From Lentisphaeria bacterium (GTDB lineage Bacteria > Verrucomicrobiota > Lentisphaeria > Victivallales > Victivallaceae): a DNA stretch of 64,000 nucleotides. Under the pieces are notes generated by a model. The model did not search any database, had not been told where the DNA came from, and saw only the letters and a list, made by a program, of their open reading frames with translations. The translations under genes were made by a program, and so were the position numbers. The stretch is from positions 3,720,001 to 3,784,000 of the forward strand of contig CP091727.1 in NCBI GenBank assembly GCA_022009855.1, read 5' to 3'. This document shows positions 59,486 to 64,000 of the stretch, one piece after another. The stretch's first letter is position 1, and each line of letters begins with the position of its first letter.

Positions 59486-59933
59486 GAATTCAACTCCTTC
59501 CATGTTAGGTTTTGTCAAGCCACTTTTGTAACTTTTTTCCAGTTTTTCTTATATTCGAAGCGTAATTCCCTTACCCATGTAACCATAGGTGTCGTTTTTT
59601 GCTAAAATCAAAACTTATTGTATCTCTGTTTCTGTTCTTCAAAAGATATTTTCTAGCACTTCACACCGGCAGCGGGTAAGCCATCGTTCCCAACCTTCCA
59701 TCGACCGCGAACGTTCCAGACATTCGCCGATAATATGCCACATGCGAAAAACGTGTGAATTCGAAGCCTCTGTCTTAAGGTGTCGGATGCAATCCGCAAC
59801 CAAGAGTTTTGTCGAGTAGCCTCTATGTTCAAAAATATCCTTTCGTTCTCCTTAAAATGGCGGTGAATTTCTCAACCTTTCCTACGGCATCTTTCGAAGA
59901 CCAGGAGGTGAAACGAGTTGATTCACCATAAGC
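59486..59933. other. Non-coding flank of the IS110 element (transposase 3' side)
   Basis: 448 bases without a gene. The first part must hold the zinc dehydrogenase promoter. Nearer the transposase there is an inverted pair GGTGAAT (59862-59868) / ATTCACC (59921-59927), seven bases perfect, just before the transposase stop. It could be a subterminal repeat or RNA structure of the element. Exact element ends cannot be set from one copy. Confidence 0.5.
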
Positions 59934-61106
59934 TTATGCTGCAATTGGTTTGTTAATAATCGCCCCTTCAATAACTTCGCCTTTAACCACATATCGCCAC
60001 AACGCAACCATCAACTGACGCGCGAGCGCGACAATGGCGGTTCTCCGACTACGTCCTTTTTGCGCAAGGCGGTCTTTCCATTTTTTTGTCAACCAACTTT
60101 CCGGTTGCCAGCGATACCACAGCCATGCACATTCAATCGCCATTTTTCGCAGACTTTTGCGTCCTGCTTTGCTGATTCCCTGATCTCTTTTCATTGTCCC
60201 ACTGGCATATGGACATGGTGTCAATCCGAAAAATGCGGCAAATTGTTTTCCCGTGGCAAAACGGTGAAAATCTCCGATCTCCCAAGGCAAGTGCCGTGAC
60301 AAACGATCTCCGACACCTTTAAACTGTTGCAATTTTCTGACCGTTTCTGCCGTCGAATCAGTGTTGCCATTTTGTTTGGAAGTTTCTTCATCGTGATTCT
60401 GGAATTTCTGGATGGTCTGTTTCCAATCAGCCAGTTCTTTCTCGAACAACTCCAGTTCGGCAAGCAAATTGGGAAGCCGAAGCAACAACAAGCTGGGACA
60501 TTCTGCCCATTCCGGCAATTTCGACCATTTTCTAATTGCCTTGCGCCACTCTACCGCCGTCCGGTGTGATTTAAAACCTGGCAACGGTGTGCGTTCTATC
60601 AAAGAAATCATTTGAGCGTTTACGCGATCTATTGATTTTTTGATACGATCCCATTCTCGTTCCGCATCCCGACGACCTTCCTCTTCCAAGGACGGGATGT
60701 AAACTGTTGGTATATGATCCGAGGGGTGCAAGGCGGCAAGGAATTTTGCATCAAGTTTGTCCGTCTTGATCGTCTTTCCACTCATAATCACTTTCAACTT
60801 GTTGATCGGAAGGATATGAACATTCGCATCAAGTGCAATCAACTTACGAGCTGGCCAGTAGCCATAGCGACCTGCTTCATAGAAAACATCTACGCGTTTG
60901 CCACTATGAAGCAAATTTGTGACCAGCTCAAACACGCGATCCTCTTTGCTTTGATCAACCTTGTCTTTCAGACCGTAATAACTCATTTTTCCCGCTTCCC
61001 AGTCCTGAACGGCTGTTGCCCAGAGACTGCCTCCCATATCAATTCCGACACTTATCTGGTTCTTGACTTGACTTTCACTGCGAATGGCATTACCTTTTCT
61101 CTGCAT
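59934..61106 (-). mobile_element. IS110-family DEDD recombinase (intact transposase gene)
   Basis: 390 residues from ATG 61106, chosen because AAGGAG lies eight bases upstream. The N-terminal RuvC-like DEDD domain has QISVGIDMGGSLWATAVQDW (first Asp), VDVFYEAGRYGYWPARKLIA (Glu), KVIMSGKTIKTDKLDAKFLA (the DxxD pair). The C-terminal Transposase_20 domain has FKGVGDRLSRHLPWEIGDFH, RFATGKQFAAFFGLTPCPYA, SGTMKRDQGISKAGRKSLRK with the conserved catalytic-type Ser region. Base composition is lower in GC than neighbours, and the frame is unbroken. IS110 elements excise and insert through circular intermediates guided by a non-coding bridge RNA encoded at one end. Confidence 0.92.
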
Positions 61107-61313
61107 TTTTGAGCTCCTTTTTCGGTAATTTGGTTTGAGTAAATTTCCAAAGTTACTCGACAAAGGAGTTCTTTTCTACTCCGACAATTGCTTGTCACCT
61201 ATACATGGTATCTTTTTCTGGTTGAAGGCCGTTTTCGCGGTACGAAGCGTACGCGCAGGACGTGTTTCCTGCAATTTAGTCCGCAGTTCCGCTTGCATTT
61301 CGTCTGTTTATAG
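61107..61313 (-). ncRNA. Structured non-coding region upstream of the IS110 transposase, candidate bridge RNA
   Basis: Three successive hairpins can be drawn: GAGTAA/TTACTC (61137-61142 with 61153-61158), GGAGT/ACTCC within about 61166-61182, and CGCG(G)TACG/CGTACGCG (61236-61244 with 61248-61255, loop AAG). In the IS110 subgroup the bridge RNA is encoded in the non-coding end preceding the recombinase gene. Loops and guide matches cannot be assigned without a second copy or an empty site. The right part may already be host DNA containing the AraC promoter. Confidence 0.35.
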
Positions 61314-61361
61314 TATACTTTCCGGAAAAGAATATGACTTCTCGAAAACAATCAAAAAACT

Positions 61362-62276
61362 ATGCGTTTTCAATCAAAAGATGAGAATCCGTACCGCACG
61401 GAACAGTTTCAGCGGATCCCGGTGAACGAAGATTTCCCGGTGGGAGTGCCCGATTTCAACACGCGGGACGAGCATCCCGATATCGGTCCGCATATTCACG
61501 ACCTGTTCGAAATCGGCTACTGCTTCGATGGAACCGGACTCTTTCTGATCGGCGACAAGATCCTCTCCTTCAAGGCGGGAGACGCCGTTGTCATCAACAC
61601 GCACGAAGTGCACATCGCGCGCGGCACCCCCGGCAATACCACCAGCTGGGGATTTCTGCATCTCGATCCGGTCCGCCTGCTCGCGGACAATCTCGGCAGC
61701 TATTCGGAGAATCTGAAACTGTCGCACTACTGCGGCGCATCGTTCCGCAACATCATCGACGGCGAGACCCATCCGGAAATCACCCGGTGTATTCTGCAGA
61801 TTCTGCTGGAGGTCCGCGACCGGCCGGAACACTACCGTTCGATGGTCCGCAGCCTGACCTGGCGGCTCATGCTGCTGCTGAACCGTTATTACAACGTCAA
61901 CGAGTCGATCGATCCCCGGCAGGATTACCGGGATATTGAACGCATCATGCCGGCGCTTCGTTTTCTGAACGACCACTACAACGAGAATGTCGGCATTACG
62001 AAGCTTGCGGAGCTCTGTTTCGCGAGCGAATCGAACTTCCGCAAGCTGTTTCACCGCGCGATGGGATGTGCGCCGCAGCCCTATCTGCAACGGCTCCGGC
62101 TCAACGCGGCCGCAGCGCTGCTGAAGAATTCGGATGCGTCGATCCTCGAAATCGCGCAGCGCTGCGGCTACAACAACTTGTCAAACTTCAACCGGCAGTT
62201 CCGGGAGCGGTTCGGCACTCCGCCGCGCTCCTTCCGGAACGGGCAGGGGCTGACCGCCGCCCGGCTGCTGAATTGA
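61362..62276 (+). CDS. AraC-family transcriptional regulator
   Basis: Intact, 304 residues. N-terminal cupin sensor (FNTRDEHPDIGPHIHDLFEI, GDKILSFKAGDAVVINTHEV, WGFLHLDP) and C-terminal AraC DNA-binding domain: MPALRFLNDHYNENVGITKL, AELCFASESNFRKLFHRAMG, CAPQPYLQRLRLNAAAALLK, NSDASILEIAQRCGYNNLSN and FNRQFRERFGTPPRSFRNGQ. TATACT at 61314-61319 with TTGCAT 15 bases upstream is a possible promoter. Likely controls the convergent oxidoreductase-amidohydrolase operon or the divergent zinc dehydrogenase. Confidence 0.92.
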   Translation: MRFQSKDENPYRTEQFQRIPVNEDFPVGVPDFNTRDEHPDIGPHIHDLFEIGYCFDGTGLFLIGDKILSFKAGDAVVINTHEVHIARGTPGNTTSWGFLHLDPVRLLADNLGSYSENLKLSHYCGASFRNIIDGETHPEITRCILQILLEVRDRPEHYRSMVRSLTWRLMLLLNRYYNVNESIDPRQDYRDIERIMPALRFLNDHYNENVGITKLAELCFASESNFRKLFHRAMGCAPQPYLQRLRLNAAAALLKNSDASILEIAQRCGYNNLSNFNRQFRERFGTPPRSFRNGQGLTAARLLN

Positions 62277-62288
62277 TCCGCCCGGCGG

Positions 62289-63469
62289 TCAGTTCCGTTT
62301 CTGGCCGTTGGCGAAATACTCCAGAAGTTCCGGCCGGACCGGCGGGATATCCATCGGAATGTTGCCGTGTCGCATCGAATGGTGGGCCATCGCTCCCGCC
62401 GCAACAGCGTTGCGCGCCGCAACCGGGGAGACGACCGGATTTTTGCCGGTGCGGACGAAGTCGAAGAACGCGTTGACGATCTCAGGATCCGAGCCGCCGT
62501 GGCCCTCGTCAGTGGCTTTGAGATGGTAGATGATGTCCGGTTCGCTGCGCGAGCCCCGCCGGGTCCAGACGTGGATCCGGCAGTCGCCGAAGTCACCGAT
62601 GTTCTCGACCCTGCCGCGGGTGCCGATGAAGGTATAGTTCCGTTCGGCGTCCGGCGTGTACATGCACTGTTCGTAGGAGGCCTGCACTCCGTTGTCCAGT
62701 TGCATGAGCATCATGTTGTGATCTTCGACGTTCAGATCCGGATCAAGCCCCTTGAGTTCCAGCGGCGGCCAGCACCCCGGATCCCAGGAGATTTTGCGGT
62801 CCGGCGCCTCTCCCGGAGCCAGACGGCCGGTGGTGCGGTTGTAGACGGAGAGCCGCCCCATGCCGACGACGCGGGTGGTGTAACCGCCAGCCAGCCAGTG
62901 GATCACGTCGATGTCGTGTGCGCCCTTCTGCAGCAGGAGGCCGTTGCAGGTTTCACGGCGGGCACACCAGTGACGGAAGTAGCAGCTGCCGTAGTTGATG
63001 AAGTGACGCACCCAGACGCTCTGAATTTCTCCGATGAGGCCGGAGTCGATAATCTCTTTCATCTTGAGAATCGACGGCACGTAACGCATATTGTGCCCGA
63101 TGAACAGCTTGGATCCGGTCCGCCATGCGGTTTCCAGAATCCGGTCGCACCCCTCCACCGAGAGCGCCATCGGCTTTTCCAGATAAACCGCCTTGCCCGC
63201 TTCGAGTGCGGCGACGGCGATCTCCTCGTGGTATTGGTCGCGCACCATGATGCAGACGGCGTCGACGTCGGGGTTGGCAAGCAGTTCCTTCCAGTCTGAA
63301 CAGAGATATGCCCGACTGTCCGGATGTTCCTCCCGGTAGCGTTCGAGCATGGCGGGATTGCGGTCACAGACCGCGCTCATTTCCGCGGTATCGCGCGGAT
63401 AGTTTTTTTCAATCAAAGCCGCGCGGAGTGAGAAATCCGCGCCGATCAGTCCGATGCCGGTCTTTTCAT
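62289..63469 (-). CDS. Gfo/Idh/MocA-family oxidoreductase, third
   Basis: About 393 residues. TGIGLIGADFSLRAALIEKN, AVCDRNPAMLERYREEHPDS, DAVCIMVRDQYHEEIAVAAL, EAGKAVYLEKPMALSVEGCD (EKP), FIGHNMRYVPSILKMKEIID, QKGAHDIDVIHWLAGGYTTR and EDHNMMLMQLDNGVQASYEQ are family motifs. The uninterrupted frame would need GTG at 63476 with no usable spacing to a ribosome-binding site. Adding one A to the A4 run after ATG 63469 gives MKKTGIGLIG and an ATGA overlap with the upstream gene, the junction style seen elsewhere here, so 63469 is preferred. Confidence 0.88.
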
Positions 63470-64000
63470 TGCGCACCTTCCTGTTTTTGCATGAATTCGG
63501 TTCGAAGTTTGATGGCGTTGCCGCGAAAGAATTTCTCCTGCTCTTCCGGCAGGCCCCAGCGATAGTAGAGACTGCCGACGAATTCGAAATAGAGCTGCCA
63601 GAACTCCGCCAGGCGCAGTGCGCGCCGGTTGCAGGCTTCGACTCCGTAAAATTCGTCGGTGGCGAAGTGGATTTTGTCGTTGAAGAACCGGTTGGTGCCG
63701 TCGTGGGCGCGTCGGTCGAGAATCTCCCGCAGGGCATCCACCGAACGCAGGTACCCGCTCACATCGCAGCGGATGTTTCTGTAGTAGTAGAGGTTGTGCT
63801 GCATCTCCTCCAGATGGGGATAGCCCTGATGGCCGGCGATGATCTGAAGCTCTGGGAACGCTTCGGCGATTCCCGCCAGATGGAGCGGACGCATGTTTTC
63901 CGGCCCGAAGCCGTGCGGCCGTGCCGGATCGTAGGGAGAGCCGTGTGCGATGAGACCAGTATGGAACAGGATCGGCATGCCGAGCTTCTGCGCCCGTTCG
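63466..64000 (-). CDS. TIM-barrel amidohydrolase (5' end outside window)
   Basis: The visible C-terminal ~178 residues: KLGMPILFHTGLIAHGSPYD, FGPENMRPLHLAGIAEAFPE, LQIIAGHQGYPHLEEMQHNL (metal His), RCDVSGYLRSVDALREILDR, KIHFATDEFYGVEACNRRAL (Asp near the C-terminal barrel end) and RWGLPEEQEKFFRGNAIKLR are typical of amidohydrolase 2 (COG2159-like) proteins. Coupled by ATGA to the oxidoreductase, repeating the oxidoreductase-amidohydrolase pairing of the 36-38 kb operon. Confidence 0.82.
   Translation of the reverse strand, partial: ERAQKLGMPILFHTGLIAHGSPYDPARPHGFGPENMRPLHLAGIAEAFPELQIIAGHQGYPHLEEMQHNLYYYRNIRCDVSGYLRSVDALREILDRRAHDGTNRFFNDKIHFATDEFYGVEACNRRALRLAEFWQLYFEFVGSLYYRWGLPEEQEKFFRGNAIKLRTEFMQKQEGAQ

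Noticed and set aside
1..64000. CRISPR arrays, tRNA and rRNA genes
   Set aside because: No regularly spaced direct repeats and no tRNA- or rRNA-like sequence found in intergenic regions by eye.

Overview
This window looks like chromosome from a gut-type Lentisphaerota bacterium (Victivallis-like). The basis is high GC, a DUF1559-style pseudopilin with the H-X9-DG tail motif, LamG proteins, many Gfo/Idh/MocA oxidoreductases, a sialate O-acetylesterase and rhamnose catabolism genes. This is inference from gene content; there is no rRNA or marker phylogeny here. No tRNA, rRNA or CRISPR array was seen. A dominant property of the sequence is that most genes are interrupted by single-base indels, usually in short runs of one base. 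Both halves remain recognisable and homology switches cleanly between frames. I annotate the reconstructed genes and give approximate break points, because sequencing or assembly error is the likeliest cause.

Left part (1-18.66 kb), nearly all on the minus strand. A regulated operon (GntR-type regulator, pseudopilin, secreted LamG/GH2-like protein) runs off the left edge and is driven by a perfect consensus promoter. To its right is a long co-directional run, read from 18.66 kb down to 4 kb: aroE and a prepilin peptidase; L-rhamnose isomerase and a bifunctional rhamnulose-phosphate aldolase/dehydrogenase; folE, dtd and dxr joined by ATGA overlaps; a membrane glycosyltransferase; rseP; ispG; and a secreted sialate O-acetylesterase with two ~200-residue C-terminal repeats, closed by an intrinsic terminator.

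Middle part. 18.7-25 kb (+): a lipoprotein, ppx, ppk1 and a GNAT acetyltransferase (polyphosphate metabolism), then a secreted protein that ends in a pseudopilin-like helix. 25-29.7 kb (-): serC, an AraC regulator, a D-lactate dehydrogenase-like enzyme and a cation/proton antiporter. 30-40 kb: a GH63-like glycosidase, a convergent LacI regulator, and a divergent seven-gene operon (two MDR dehydrogenases, two Gfo/Idh/MocA enzymes, an epimerase, an amidohydrolase and an MFS transporter) that looks like a sugar or cyclitol oxidation route. 40-46 kb (+): hrpB, then the three subunits of an electron-confurcating lactate dehydrogenase-type complex (EtfB, ferredoxin-domain EtfA, GlcD-like flavoprotein).

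Right part. 46-51.8 kb (-): mnmE, a YdbH-like AsmA-family protein, a lipoprotein that looks like a natural YnbE-YdbL fusion, and a YkgJ-type cysteine-cluster protein. 51.9-56.7 kb: a membrane-anchored thioredoxin-fold protein, then asnB flanked by two GT4 glycosyltransferases. 56.7-61.4 kb is AT-richer and mobile: a transposase remnant, a LamG protein with a phage-tail-fibre-like N-terminus, a zinc dehydrogenase and an intact IS110-family element with structured non-coding flanks (possible bridge RNA). The window ends with an AraC regulator convergent on a coupled Gfo/Idh/MocA-amidohydrolase pair that runs off the right edge.
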